From Pseudacidovorax intermedius (GTDB lineage Bacteria > Pseudomonadota > Gammaproteobacteria > Burkholderiales > Burkholderiaceae_C), in NCBI RefSeq assembly GCF_003350475.1, contig NZ_QQAV01000004.1, forward strand, positions 186,001-250,000: a stretch of 64,000 nucleotides of DNA, in the 5' to 3' direction. The notes beneath the pieces were generated by a model. That model ran no database searches. It was not told the origin of the DNA and saw only the letters and a program-made list of their open reading frames with translations. Each line of letters begins with the position of its first letter. Position 1 is the stretch's first letter. Of this stretch, positions 33,463 to 41,965 are shown in pieces. The position numbers and the translations under genes are program-made.

Positions 33463-34462
33463 GGAAATTGAACCAGTTGTGGGGATGGGCGCGGCACAGG
33501 TCTTCCAGGCGCCGCACATAGGCTTCGAGGGCGTCGCGGATGCGGCGTTCCCGCTCGGCGGGGTCGAGGCCGCGGGCGCGGCGCGGCGTGGGCGTCCCAC
33601 CTTCGGAAGACGGCGTCGTGGCGGCAGGCACCGGCGCCGAAAAATCGGCCAGGGGCTCGAACACCACGCGGTAACGGTTGCCGCCCAGGTACAGCCCGGC
33701 CATGAACACGGCCGGCCGGCGCAGCAGCGCCGCGAGCCGGAAGGGCCCGTCGTTGAACCAGGCCGACTGGCCCAGGAAGTCGATCTGCACGCGGTTGCCG
33801 CGCTGGCCGGCGTCGTCCTCACCCACGGCCAGGGTGCGGTCGCCGAGCATGCCGGCCATGCGGCCGCTGTCCAGCCAGTCGCGCAGCTCCAGCATGGCGG
33901 CGGGCCGGCCCAGGGCGATGATGTGCGGCCGGTACTCGGGCAGGCTGATGGCTTCGAGCACGGCGTTGATGCGCCGCGCGTTGTCGGGGTACATGAGCAT
34001 GGCCAGCCGCAGATCGACCGGCGCCTCGGCCTGCTGACGGCAGGCCGACAGGGCCTCGAAGCTGCCGATGTGCGCGCCGACGAGAAAGGCGCCGCGGCCC
34101 GCGCGCACATCGGCTTCCACGGCCTCGCCGCCCTGCACCTGCACGTCGAAGAGCGACATGCGCCCGCGCAGGAAGTACACCCGGTCGAGCACCGTCGACG
34201 CGAAGTTGTGCAGCAGCCGGTAGCCATCGCGCCAGCCCGCCTTGGGTCCGATGGCCCGCGCCAGGTAGCGCCGCACATGGCGCCTCGGCGTGGGCGCGAA
34301 GAGCAGGAAGTACAGCGTGATCGGATGCAGGACCAGCCGCGTGAGTGGCCGGCCGCAACGCAGCGCCATCCAGCAGATGAAGCGCAGCGCCAGGATGTTG
34401 CTGCGCTCGGGCGCGCGGGCCCAGTCGGTGCCGGGGCGCAGGTCGTCGCCGAGGGCGCTCAT
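33428..34462 (-). CDS. LpxL/HtrB-type lysophospholipid acyltransferase
   Basis: A 344-residue membrane-bound acyltransferase. The catalytic region FLVGAHIGSFEALSACRQQA has the His...Glu pair in the family's HxxxxE form, followed by YRPHIIALGRPAAMLELRDW. It probably transfers the polyene or an acyl chain to the lipid anchor. Its ATG is the last in a chain of three stop/start junctions made by the 62-bp tandem repeat just upstream, so its translation may depend on passage through two tiny ORFs. Confidence 0.85.
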   Translation of the reverse strand: MSALGDDLRPGTDWARAPERSNILALRFICWMALRCGRPLTRLVLHPITLYFLLFAPTPRRHVRRYLARAIGPKAGWRDGYRLLHNFASTVLDRVYFLRGRMSLFDVQVQGGEAVEADVRAGRGAFLVGAHIGSFEALSACRQQAEAPVDLRLAMLMYPDNARRINAVLEAISLPEYRPHIIALGRPAAMLELRDWLDSGRMAGMLGDRTLAVGEDDAGQRGNRVQIDFLGQSAWFNDGPFRLAALLRRPAVFMAGLYLGGNRYRVVFEPLADFSAPVPAATTPSSEGGTPTPRRARGLDPAERERRIRDALEAYVRRLEDLCRAHPHNWFNFHDFWLEDSPRA

Positions 34463-34524
34463 TGAGAACCTCCGGCTTCGCCTGCGGTGCGAGCGCCCTT
34501 CGGAACGGCCGGGCGGGCGCTCAT
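34459..34524 (-). CDS. 21-aa mini-ORF 2 in the repeat
   Basis: Starts MSARPAVPKGARTAGEAG and ends GSQ with a TGA that overlaps the acyltransferase ATG. GGAGG lies six bases before its ATG. The peptide is the same as mini-ORF 1. It is more likely a translation-passing element than a functional peptide. Confidence 0.4.
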   Translation of the reverse strand: MSARPAVPKGARTAGEAGGSQ

Positions 34525-34586
34525 TGAGAACCTCCGGCTTCGCCTGCGGTGCGAGCGCCCTTCGGAACGGCCGGGCGGGCGCTCAT
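34521..34586 (-). CDS. 21-aa mini-ORF 1 in the repeat
   Basis: Its ATG overlaps the ligase-dehydratase stop and its TGA overlaps the ATG of mini-ORF 2. The sequence starts MSARPAVPKGARTAGEAG. Its last residues (EAGGSQ) equal the last residues of the ligase gene, because both come from the repeat. Confidence 0.4.
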   Translation of the reverse strand: MSARPAVPKGARTAGEAGGSQ

Positions 34587-36307
34587 TGAGAACCTCCGGC
34601 TTCGCTCGCGGTGCGAGCGCCCTCGCCCGGCAACCAACGGCCGCTGGCAGCCACGGTGTCGCCCATGCGCACCTCGAAGCGCACGCCCGCGGCGGCGCCC
34701 GTCTCGGGCTGCAAATCGAAGACCAGGTCCGCGCCCGGCCGCACCGGCGCCAGGAATTTGGCCGCCGCCAGCATCGGTGCATCGCCCAGGCGCGCGCGCA
34801 GCGAGGGCACGCCGCGCATCGCCTCCAGCAGTTCGGCGAGCAACAAGGCGCCCGGCAACAGCGGCTGGCCGGGGAAATGACCAGCAAAGGCGGGATGGTC
34901 CTCGGGCACGCGGTGCGACAGCCGGACCGGGCTGCCATCGGCCGCCAGCTGCGCCAGGGCGAATTCGCGCAACTCGCGCCGCGTGAGCTTGCCGGTGCCC
35001 ACGCGCGGCAGCGCCTGCACATGCACCACGCGGCGGGGGACGAACACCGGCTCGACGCGCTCGCGCAGGCCGGCGATGACCGTCGCGGCATCCACCGAGG
35101 GCGCCACCACGAAGGCCACCGGCCGCACCACGCCGTCGGCCACGTCGTCGGGCAGCCAGAAGGCGCCGTCCTCGACGCCAGGAATGCTGTTGAGATGGAA
35201 GTCGAGGTGGCCCAGCGACGTCCGCCGGCCCGCCACATGGACCAGATCGTTGGCCCGGCCCAGCAGGCGGAATCGACCATCACCCAGCAGCTCCAGCAGG
35301 TCGGCCATGGGCGTGGGCGCGGGAATGAAGTCGCCCGAGAAGACGAAGCGCTCGGCACCATCCGGGCCGGTCTCGGCCTGCACGCGGATGTCGCCCATCA
35401 CTTCCCACACCTCGCTGCGCACCGGGCAACGGGTGGCGACCTGGCCGGTCTCGGTGCTGCCGTAGATCTCGACCATCACGCCACCCGTGGCACGCTCGGC
35501 CTGGGCCGCCAGTTGCGGCGACAGCGGCGCGGTGGCGGACAGCACCATGTCCACCGGCGGCACGGCCAGCCCGGACTGCAGGAGCGTCTTGAGGTGGAAG
35601 GGCGTGGTGACCAGCGCGCGCGGCCGTGGCACCGACTCCAGCGCCTGCACGATGTCGGCCGGATAGAACGGCCGCCCGGCCTCGAAGGCCGGCCCGCCGA
35701 GCATGGCCAGCAGCGCCGAGGATTCGAGGCCGTAGCTGTGCTGCACCGGCACGGTGGCCACCAGCGTCAGGCCTCCCAACGATGACAGGCCAAGCAATTG
35801 ACAGAGCCGCGGCACCGCGGCGGCCACGTCGCCCACCAGCGTGCCCCAGGTCTTGGCATGCGGCTGCGGCACGCCGGTGGAGCCCGAGGTGAGCAGGCTG
35901 GCCGCGTGGCGGTCGAGCGCGATGGCCGCCCAGTCGGGCATGGCGGCCAGCGGCGTGCGCGCCCCATCGGCGTCGACCGCGACGCGCTGCGCGAGGCCGG
36001 CGCCGTAGGGCTCGCCGGGGTCGACCAGCGCGAAGGCCGCGGGCTGCTCGGCACAGACGCGGGCCAACGTGTCCTCGCGCGCATCGGGCGGCAGCAGGCT
36101 GGCATGGCCCCGCAGCAGCGCCGCCGCCAGGCCGACGGAAAAGCGGTAGCGGTCACCGCACAGGTTGACGGCCGGCCCTTGGGAAGGAAGCTTCGCCGCA
36201 ACGGCCTCAACATCGGCCAGCCAGGCCAGTGCACTGATCGGCCGGCCATGGCGCCAGGCCAGCGGCGCGCGCAGGTCGCGCGGGCCGAGCAGAAAGGACA
36301 CGCTCAT
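34583..36307 (-). CDS. AMP-dependent ligase fused to a FabZ-like dehydratase (ApeH-ApeI-like)
   Basis: A 574-residue fusion. Residues 1-450 form an adenylating enzyme: SGSTGVPQPH (141-150), IYGSTETGQ (281-289), GTGKLTRREL with the catalytic Lys440. In aryl-polyene systems this part activates a hydroxybenzoate-type starter. Residues 460-565 are a hotdog dehydratase: HRVPEDHPAFAGHFPGQPLL with the active-site His, then PGALLLAELLEAM. The two are separate genes in the E. coli cluster. The ATG overlaps the preceding stop. The final 14 residues come from the tandem repeat. Confidence 0.88.
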   Translation of the reverse strand: MSVSFLLGPRDLRAPLAWRHGRPISALAWLADVEAVAAKLPSQGPAVNLCGDRYRFSVGLAAALLRGHASLLPPDAREDTLARVCAEQPAAFALVDPGEPYGAGLAQRVAVDADGARTPLAAMPDWAAIALDRHAASLLTSGSTGVPQPHAKTWGTLVGDVAAAVPRLCQLLGLSSLGGLTLVATVPVQHSYGLESSALLAMLGGPAFEAGRPFYPADIVQALESVPRPRALVTTPFHLKTLLQSGLAVPPVDMVLSATAPLSPQLAAQAERATGGVMVEIYGSTETGQVATRCPVRSEVWEVMGDIRVQAETGPDGAERFVFSGDFIPAPTPMADLLELLGDGRFRLLGRANDLVHVAGRRTSLGHLDFHLNSIPGVEDGAFWLPDDVADGVVRPVAFVVAPSVDAATVIAGLRERVEPVFVPRRVVHVQALPRVGTGKLTRRELREFALAQLAADGSPVRLSHRVPEDHPAFAGHFPGQPLLPGALLLAELLEAMRGVPSLRARLGDAPMLAAAKFLAPVRPGADLVFDLQPETGAAAGVRFEVRMGDTVAASGRWLPGEGARTASEAGGSQ

Positions 36308-36927
36308 TGCTTGGCAGGCGCGTAGAAGGCGCGAACGGCATCGATCAGCCGCACGCGCTCGAACTCGGGATGCAGGCGGTAGCGCAGCAGGTATTCGCCG
36401 ACGAACAGGGCGCCGACGCCGACGGGCGTGATCACGTTCGAGAACAGCGACCAGTCCTCGAAGGGGCGCAGCAGGTACACGGCCAGCGACAGCACGCAGA
36501 CCGCGCAGAAGTACACGGTCCACACCGCGGTGACGCGGGCCGTGTAGCGCCGCATGTCGGGCGTGAGCGTGTGGATTCGCTGGGCGAACTGCCCGATCAA
36601 TGAGGTTTGACCTGCGCGCAGCGTGCCGCCGAACCAGCCGGCCAGCAGCGCGTTGATGCCCACGTGCTGCAGCACATAGAGCGGATTGGGGTCACCGGCA
36701 TGGCCGCTCATGACCAGGGCCAGCCCGGCCAGGCCCAGCACCGCCACCAGTGCCAGCCCGGCACGGCCGAGGTGCTGGCCCGCCAGCCCCATGCCGGTGA
36801 GCCACAGCGGCACCAGCAGCACGACCACCGCCCAGGGCTCGGCCGCGTGGTAGACCATCATCCAGTGCGAGGCGCCGGCATAGGCCACGCCCACCAGCAG
36901 CATCAGCGCAATGCGCCAGGCGGGCAT
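36304..36927 (-). CDS. COG4648-type membrane protein of the polyene cluster
   Basis: A 207-residue protein with about five transmembrane helices (RIALMLLVGVAYAGASHWMM, AVVVLLVPLWLTGMGLAG, LALVAVLGLAGLALVMSG, then VTAVWTVYFCAVCVLSLAVY and VITPVGVGALFVGEYLL). The segment LQHVGINALLAGWFGGTLR is typical of the conserved aryl-polyene/xanthomonadin membrane protein. Its role is unknown. It lies 5 bp after the ACP gene. Confidence 0.82.
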   Translation of the reverse strand: MPAWRIALMLLVGVAYAGASHWMMVYHAAEPWAVVVLLVPLWLTGMGLAGQHLGRAGLALVAVLGLAGLALVMSGHAGDPNPLYVLQHVGINALLAGWFGGTLRAGQTSLIGQFAQRIHTLTPDMRRYTARVTAVWTVYFCAVCVLSLAVYLLRPFEDWSLFSNVITPVGVGALFVGEYLLRYRLHPEFERVRLIDAVRAFYAPAKQ

Positions 36928-36932
36928 GCCCC

Positions 36933-37214
36933 TTACCCGGCCTTGTTGGCGGCGACGTGGGCCGCCAGCGCGCGCAGCGAGGCAAAGATCTGCTGGTTGC
37001 GCTCGTCGTCCGAGCGCAGCTGGAAGCCATAGCGACGCGAGATCTCCAGCGCCACTTCGAGGATGTCGATGGAGTCCAGACCCAGCCCGTCGCCGTACAG
37101 GGGCGCCTCGGGGTCGATGGACTCGGGGGCCACTTCGAGATTGAGGGCGCTCACCAGCAGTTCGGCCAGCTCGTTCTCGAGCGGAGTGCGGTCAAAAGAG
37201 GTGGTCGAGGACAA
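36933..37214 (-). CDS. Acyl carrier protein of the polyene cluster (ApeE/F-like)
   Basis: Carries the growing chain on a phosphopantetheine arm attached to Ser48 in [16 protein letters not shown]. The TTG at 37214 is chosen because GGGAG lies upstream and it gives a 93-residue ACP starting [24 protein letters not shown] at 37253 gives a longer, poorly conserved head. The gene is first in the cluster, just after a TATAAT. E. coli clusters have two ACPs; only one is seen here. Confidence 0.85.
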   Translation of the reverse strand: MSSTTSFDRTPLENELAELLVSALNLEVAPESIDPEAPLYGDGLGLDSIDILEVALEISRRYGFQLRSDDERNQQIFASLRALAAHVAANKAG

Positions 37215-37276
37215 GAGGGGCTCCCGGATGTGTAGAGATGAACCGTCGGCCACAGCCCGTACGGCAAAAGAGAAAA

Positions 37277-37282
37277 ATTATA
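37277..37282 (-). promoter_or_regulatory. Consensus -10 element TATAAT for the polyene operon
   Basis: On the minus strand a perfect TATAAT lies 63-68 bp upstream of the TTG start of the ACP gene. No good -35 could be placed 16-18 bp further upstream, so the promoter may be activator-dependent. The next plus-strand gene diverges from here. Confidence 0.5.
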
Positions 37283-37390
37283 GGAGTCGCCCCGATGGCC
37301 ATGGCCGCGGCCGGCGCGGCCGCGACACCCTGGCGCAGCCCTCGCCCTTCGGTAGACTGCCGCGGTTTTTCGCCCTCATCCGGGAGTCCC

Positions 37391-38938
37391 ATGGCCGATC
37401 CTCTGCTGCTGGCGCGCCACGGCGCCATCGAATGCTTCCTGCTGCCCGCCCTGGCCAATCGCCATGGTCTGATCACCGGGGCCACGGGCACCGGCAAGAC
37501 CGTCACGCTGCAGACCCTGGCCGAGCGCCTGTCGGGCATCGGCGTGCCCGTCTTCATGGCGGACGTGAAGGGCGACCTGAGCGGCATCAGCCAGCCCGGC
37601 CGCATCGGCGAACGGATGGCTGCCACGCTCAAGGAGCGCGGCATCGAGCTGCCCACGCCGCAGGCCTGCCCCGTGACGCTGTGGGACGTCTTCGGCGAGC
37701 AGGGGCATCCGGTCCGGGCCACCATTTCCGACATGGGGCCGCTGCTGCTGGGCCGAATGCTGGACCTCAACGAGACCCAGGCCGGCGTGCTCAACCTGGT
37801 GTTCAAGATCGCCGACGACAACGGCCTGCTGCTGCTCGACCTGAAGGACCTGCGGGCCATGCTGGCCCATGTGGGCGAGAACGCCAAGCAGTACACCACC
37901 AGCTACGGCAACATCAGCGCCGCCAGTGTGGGCGCCATCCAGCGCGGGCTGCTGGCCATCGAATCGCAGGGCGGCGACCGCTTCTTCGGCGAGCCCATGC
38001 TGGACATCCAGGACTTCATGCAGACGGTAGAGGGCCGCGGCGTGGTCAACATCCTCGCGGCCGACAAGCTGATGAACGCGCCGCGCCTGTATGCCACCTT
38101 CCTCCTGTGGATGCTGTCGGAGCTGTTCGAGCAGTTGCCCGAGGTGGGCGACCTGGACAAGCCCAAGCTGGCCTTCTTCTTCGACGAGGCGCACCTGCTG
38201 TTCAAGGACGCGCCCAAGGCGCTGGTCGAGCGCATCGAGCTGGTGGTGCGGCTGGTGCGCTCCAAGGGCGTGGGGGTGTACTTCGTGACGCAGAACCCGC
38301 TGGACATCCCGGACTCGGTGCTGGCCCAGCTCGGCAACCGGGTCCAGCACGCGCTGCGTGCCTTCACGCCGCGCGACCAGAAGGCCGTGCAGTCCGCCGC
38401 CAGCACCATGCGCCCCAAGCCGGGCCTGGACATCGGCCAGGCCATCACCGAACTGGCCGTCGGCGAGGCCCTGGTCAGCCTGCTGGATGAAAAGGGCCGG
38501 CCCGGCATCACCGAGCGGGTGTTCGTGCTGCCTCCCGCGGGCCAGATCGGGCCGGTGTCGCCGGAGCAGCGCCGCTCGCTCATGAGCGGCTCGCTGGTGG
38601 CCGGCGTTTACGAACAGGCGGTGGACCGCGAATCAGCCCACGAGAAGCTCAAGGGCCGTGCCGCGTCGGCACCGGACGCGCCGGCGACGGCCCGGCCCGA
38701 CGGGAACCGCCCTGGCAGCGCTGCGGGAACGGGGGCAAACGGAGGAAATGCGGGCCAGGCCGAAGGAAGCTTCCTGAACGATCTGCTCTTCGGGACGACC
38801 GGGCCGCGAGGCGGGCGCAAGGACGGTCTGGTGCAGACGCTGGCCAAGTCTGCGGTGCGCACGGTGGGCACCAATGTGGGCAAGGAAATCCTGCGCGGCG
38901 TGCTCGGCGGCATCTTCGGCGCCAAGAGCCGGCGCTGA
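37391..38938 (+). CDS. HerA-like ATPase (DUF853, YjgR type)
   Basis: A 515-residue P-loop ATPase. The Walker A loop is GATGTGKT (30-37) and Walker [13 protein letters not shown]. Conserved blocks [17 protein letters not shown] and [18 protein letters not shown]-like text (here [20 protein letters not shown]) identify the DUF853/HerA-ATP-synthase-like family. Its role is unsettled; DNA translocation is proposed for relatives. The ATG at 37391 has GGGAG upstream. The region 460-500 is a Gly/Ala/Pro linker. Confidence 0.88.
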   Translation: MADPLLLARHGAIECFLLPALANRHGLITGATGTGKTVTLQTLAERLSGIGVPVFMADVKGDLSGISQPGRIGERMAATLKERGIELPTPQACPVTLWDVFGEQGHPVRATISDMGPLLLGRMLDLNETQAGVLNLVFKIADDNGLLLLDLKDLRAMLAHVGENAKQYTTSYGNISAASVGAIQRGLLAIESQGGDRFFGEPMLDIQDFMQTVEGRGVVNILAADKLMNAPRLYATFLLWMLSELFEQLPEVGDLDKPKLAFFFDEAHLLFKDAPKALVERIELVVRLVRSKGVGVYFVTQNPLDIPDSVLAQLGNRVQHALRAFTPRDQKAVQSAASTMRPKPGLDIGQAITELAVGEALVSLLDEKGRPGITERVFVLPPAGQIGPVSPEQRRSLMSGSLVAGVYEQAVDRESAHEKLKGRAASAPDAPATARPDGNRPGSAAGTGANGGNAGQAEGSFLNDLLFGTTGPRGGRKDGLVQTLAKSAVRTVGTNVGKEILRGVLGGIFGAKSRR

Positions 38939-39045
38939 GACTGCCGCCTGTTTCAAGCAGTGCCGCGGCCGCATTGCGGCGTCGCGAAGGAGCGCACGGC
39001 GATGTCACCGGCATCCGATGCCGGCTCCTGCGGCGGCAGACGACC

Positions 39046-39165
39046 TTAGTAGGTCGGATAGCGCACGGCGTCTTCTTCGGCGTTGCGGCTGCGGCCGACC
39101 ATGAAGCCGACCAGAACGGTGCCGCACACCACGCCCAACATGAATCCTGCAATGACCATCAACAT
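39046..39165 (-). CDS. Small membrane protein (39 aa)
   Basis: A short frame in a 436-bp gap: MLMVIAGFMLGVVCGTVLVG, then FMVGRSRNAEEDAVRYPTY. One hydrophobic helix is followed by a charged cytoplasmic tail. GGAGACG lies at ribosome-site distance before the ATG. The rest of the 38,939-39,374 gap shows nothing recognisable. It resembles DUF3789-like short membrane proteins, by eye only. Confidence 0.6.
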   Translation of the reverse strand: MLMVIAGFMLGVVCGTVLVGFMVGRSRNAEEDAVRYPTY

Positions 39166-39374
39166 GGCGCGTCTCCATTCGTTGTGAGGGAAGCCCTGGC
39201 GGCCGCTGTCGGACGCCCGCCGTGCTTCCTGAATGTGACGATACCGTGATCGTTCCTCCGCAGCGATGGGAGTTAACCCAGTGTTAACAACTCCGACCTG
39301 CGCGTCGGTGAGGGCCGCGCCAGCCCGTCGGCGGCGACGCGCGGCGCGCCGGACTGGCGATTCAGTCCGCCGTC

Positions 39375-40766
39375 ATGGCGCGATGGGATGATCCGGAGTC
39401 GCTGCCCCTGCAACCCATGCCGCCATCGCCCGACACGTCTTCCAATACTCCGCCGATCGGCTTCGGCCGCGCCCTGCTCTTCTGGCTCAAGCTGGGCTTC
39501 ATCAGCTTCGGCGGGCCGGCCGGCCAGATCGCCATCATGCATGCCGAACTGGTCGAGCGCCGGCGCTGGATCAGCGAGCGCCGCTTTCTGCATGCCCTCA
39601 ACTACTGCATGCTGCTCCCCGGCCCCGAGGCACAGCAACTGGCCACCTACCTTGGCTGGCTGATGCACCGCACCTGGGGCGGCATCGCGGCAGGCCTGCT
39701 GTTCGTGCTGCCCTCGCTGGTGCTGCTGATCGGGCTGTCGTGGGTGTACATGGCTTTCGGGCAGCAGCCTCTCGTCTCCGCGGTGTTCCACGGCATCAAG
39801 CCGGCGGTCACCGCCATCGTGCTCCAGGCGGGCTGGCGCCTCGCAGGCCGTGCGCTGCACAGCCGCCCGCTGATGGGCATCGCTGCGGCGGCCTTCATCG
39901 CGATGGCCGTGCTGCACCTGCCTTTCGTGCTCGTGCTTACCCTGGCGGCACTGGCCGGGCATTGGGGCGGAAGGCGCTGGCCCGGTGCTTTCCAAGGCCG
40001 GGGGGCCCCTGCAGTTGCGGCGTCCGGCGATGCGTCGGCGCCCGCCGCCTGGATCGACGACCACAGCCCGCCCCCGGCGCACGCCCGCTTCTCGCGCGGC
40101 CGGATGGTCCGCGTGGTGGCGGTGTGCGTCGCCCTCTGGGCTGCGGGCATGGCCGCCGCCATCGCCATCGGCGGACTTCAAGGCACCCTGGCGCGCATGG
40201 GCTGGTTCTTCACCAAGGCGGCCTTCATGACCTTCGGCGGCGCTTACGCCGTCCTGCCCTATGTGTACCAGGCGGCCGTCGAGCACTACCACTGGCTCTC
40301 GGGCCCGCAGATGATCGACGGGCTGGCGCTGGGAGAGACAACGCCCGGCCCGTTGATCATGGTGGTGGCGTTCGTGGGCTTCGTGGGGGGCTGGAACCAG
40401 CTGGCACTGGGCCCGGACCTGCCTTTCCTGGGCGGCGCAGTGGCAGCGGTGGCCGTGAGCTTCTTCACCTTCCTGCCGTCGTTCCTGTTCATCCTGGCGG
40501 GTGGCCCGCTGGTGGAGTCGACCCGCGGCCGCCTGGGGCTGGCCGCGCCCATGGCGGCGATCACGGCGGCGGTCGTGGGCGTGATCGCGCAGCTAGCCCT
40601 GTTCTTCGCCGGCCATGTGCTGTGGCCCGAGGGACAGGGCTTCGATGCCGGGGCTTCGGTGCTGATGGTGCTCGCCGCCTTTGCGCTGATCCGGTTGAAG
40701 TGGGGCGTCATGCCGGTGCTAGCGGCAAGCGCGGCGGCAGGACTGGCGCTGCGGATGCTGGCCTGA
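39375..40766 (+). CDS. chrA: Chromate transporter, two-domain ChrA
   Basis: Exports chromate from the cytoplasm. The 463-residue protein has two homologous CHR halves, each with the family signature: FWLKLGFISFGGPAGQIAIM with LLPGPEAQQLATYLG, and FFTKAAFMTFGGAYAVLPYV with LGETTPGPLIMVVAFVG. About ten helices and a hydrophilic central linker (about 205-240) are seen. The start may be ATG 39375 or an internal ATG 15 codons later; neither has a strong ribosome site. A terminator follows about 75 bp after the stop. Confidence 0.92.
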   Translation: MARWDDPESLPLQPMPPSPDTSSNTPPIGFGRALLFWLKLGFISFGGPAGQIAIMHAELVERRRWISERRFLHALNYCMLLPGPEAQQLATYLGWLMHRTWGGIAAGLLFVLPSLVLLIGLSWVYMAFGQQPLVSAVFHGIKPAVTAIVLQAGWRLAGRALHSRPLMGIAAAAFIAMAVLHLPFVLVLTLAALAGHWGGRRWPGAFQGRGAPAVAASGDASAPAAWIDDHSPPPAHARFSRGRMVRVVAVCVALWAAGMAAAIAIGGLQGTLARMGWFFTKAAFMTFGGAYAVLPYVYQAAVEHYHWLSGPQMIDGLALGETTPGPLIMVVAFVGFVGGWNQLALGPDLPFLGGAVAAVAVSFFTFLPSFLFILAGGPLVESTRGRLGLAAPMAAITAAVVGVIAQLALFFAGHVLWPEGQGFDAGASVLMVLAAFALIRLKWGVMPVLAASAAAGLALRMLA

Positions 40767-40836
40767 GCAGACGGCGACGCGGGCGATCGGATCGACGAAG
40801 GCGCGACCGTACAATCCGCGCCCGCCGCTCCAAAGC

Positions 40837-40864
40837 AAAAAGCCCGCACTGGGCGGGCTTTCTG
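40837..40864 (+). terminator. Intrinsic terminator after chrA
   Basis: AAGCCCGC-ACTG-GGCGGGCTT forms a GC-rich stem followed by TTCT, preceded by AAAA. It can work on both strands. It marks the end of the host genes before the prophage. Confidence 0.75.
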
Positions 40865-40994
40865 AGCAGCCTGGTGACGACCACCAAGTGCTTCGTTTGG
40901 CTCCCGAGGCAGCTATCACTACGAACAACTCGGGTGCAACTGAATCTGCCGCCCTCTCTCACACGAGAGCCCAAAAGCCGCAGTGAGGAGGGTA

Positions 40995-41012
40995 TGACCA
41001 GCTAGCTGGTCA
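40995..41012. repeat. 18-bp perfect palindrome TGACCAGCTAGCTGGTCA
   Basis: A perfect palindrome flanked by GAGGAG and CTCCTC half-arms. The stop codon of the leftmost prophage gene lies in its right end. It may end transcription of that operon or be part of the prophage end. No second copy is visible in the window. Confidence 0.5.
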
Positions 41013-41297
41013 CTCCTCCCGAAAGCTGAGCATCGCGGGCCGGCCAGGGGGGCAGTTCAGCACCTCGCATGCGGCCACCTGGGCCTCCGAGAACACTTCG
41101 ACGGCGCGCTGCTCGGTGGGCGTCAGCCCGGCATCCTCCGGGAAACCCCTGTCGTCCCAGTCTTCCTCCATGGCCAGCGCGCCCCAGGCGGCCATTGGAT
41201 CCACGTCAGCCGCGGCAAAAACCGCCATTGCGGCCCTCAGGGCCGCCTCCAGTTCGGCTGGCGTGGCGCCCTCGTGCACTACTTCCAACTGCATCAT
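41010..41297 (-). CDS. Acidic phage protein of unknown function (95 aa)
   Basis: An acidic helical protein starting MMQLEVVHEGATPAELEAAL and ending NCPPGRPAMLSFREE. It has no signal or membrane segment. It is the last gene of the minus-strand operon led by the SOS-type box; its ATG overlaps the SRAP stop. It is not recognised. An acidic, small partner of an SOS protein could be a DNA mimic or inhibitor, but nothing proves this. Confidence 0.55.
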   Translation of the reverse strand: MMQLEVVHEGATPAELEAALRAAMAVFAAADVDPMAAWGALAMEEDWDDRGFPEDAGLTPTEQRAVEVFSEAQVAACEVLNCPPGRPAMLSFREE

Positions 41298-41965
41298 GGG
41301 GTGATCTCCTCGACCGGGCCGGCCCGGAAGACTTCGACAGGGGCGAGGCGCAGCAGCGAGCGTGCTTCCTCGACGGTACCGGCCAGCCACTGGTCCCAGT
41401 CGCTGGACTCCAGCGGGATGACGCTCCGTTTGTCCTGCTGGTCGGACGGCAGTTTCGGATCGGGCTTGTGCATGCGGCGCATCAGAGGATGCTGGTCGGC
41501 ATTGACGGTCAGCATGGTGTAGCTCTCGACCGTCTCGCCGGTGGCTTTGTCCGTCCAGGTGTTCCAGAGGCCCGCCAGGCCCCACGGCGCACCATCTGCA
41601 CGGCGAAATGTCCACCAGACGTTCCGCCCGCTTTCCCAGTTTGGCTCGTCGAAGCTCAAGGCCGGGATGATGCACCGCTGACCGCGCTTCCATGGGTCTC
41701 GGAACGTGGCCTTCTCCGCCAGCTCCTCAGAGCGGGCATTGTTGGTGGAGTAGGTCAACTTGGCCGTCTTGGCGAACCACGGCACCAGACCCCACTGCCC
41801 CACGATCAGCTCGCGCTCGTAGCCCGTTTCGTTCCGGGCGCGGCGGATGAAGGGGGCCGGTGCACGAGGGAAAACGTGCTGCTTCCAGGGCATCGGGTTG
41901 CGGGCACCAATGTGGAACAGCCGTTCCAGCTCGGCCTCATTCGGAGCGACGTATCGGTTGCACAT
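41294..41965 (-). CDS. SRAP (YedK/HMCES) abasic-site-binding protein
   Basis: Forms a thiazolidine crosslink with abasic sites in single-stranded DNA through Cys2, protecting them. The 223-residue protein begins MCNRY with the catalytic Cys right after Met1, and has NNARSE, the RCIIPA block (here GQRCIIPALSFDE) and the late His in PLMRRMHKP. Phage copies are common. It lies third in a minus-strand operon whose promoter region carries a LexA-like box, fitting the family's link to the SOS response. Confidence 0.92.
   Translation of the reverse strand: MCNRYVAPNEAELERLFHIGARNPMPWKQHVFPRAPAPFIRRARNETGYERELIVGQWGLVPWFAKTAKLTYSTNNARSEELAEKATFRDPWKRGQRCIIPALSFDEPNWESGRNVWWTFRRADGAPWGLAGLWNTWTDKATGETVESYTMLTVNADQHPLMRRMHKPDPKLPSDQQDKRSVIPLESSDWDQWLAGTVEEARSLLRLAPVEVFRAGPVEEITP

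Larger units (their letters stand above)
34455..34623. repeat. 62-bp tandem repeat at a stop/start junction
   Basis: Two full copies and most of a third, period exactly 62 bp (copies begin at 34455, 34517 and 34579). The first two are identical; the third differs near 34604-34608. Read on the minus strand each unit carries GGAGG, then TTCTCAATGAGCGCC, where the stop of one frame overlaps the start of the next. The third copy forms the end of the ligase gene. Confidence 0.9.

Noticed and set aside
32842-34278. 478-codon minus-strand fusion of acyltransferase and LolA
   Set aside because: The first half is an out-of-frame shadow of the acyltransferase; only the LolA part from 33462 is real.
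40995-41012. Phage attachment site
   Set aside because: A palindrome alone is not an attachment core, and the second copy needed for proof is outside the window.
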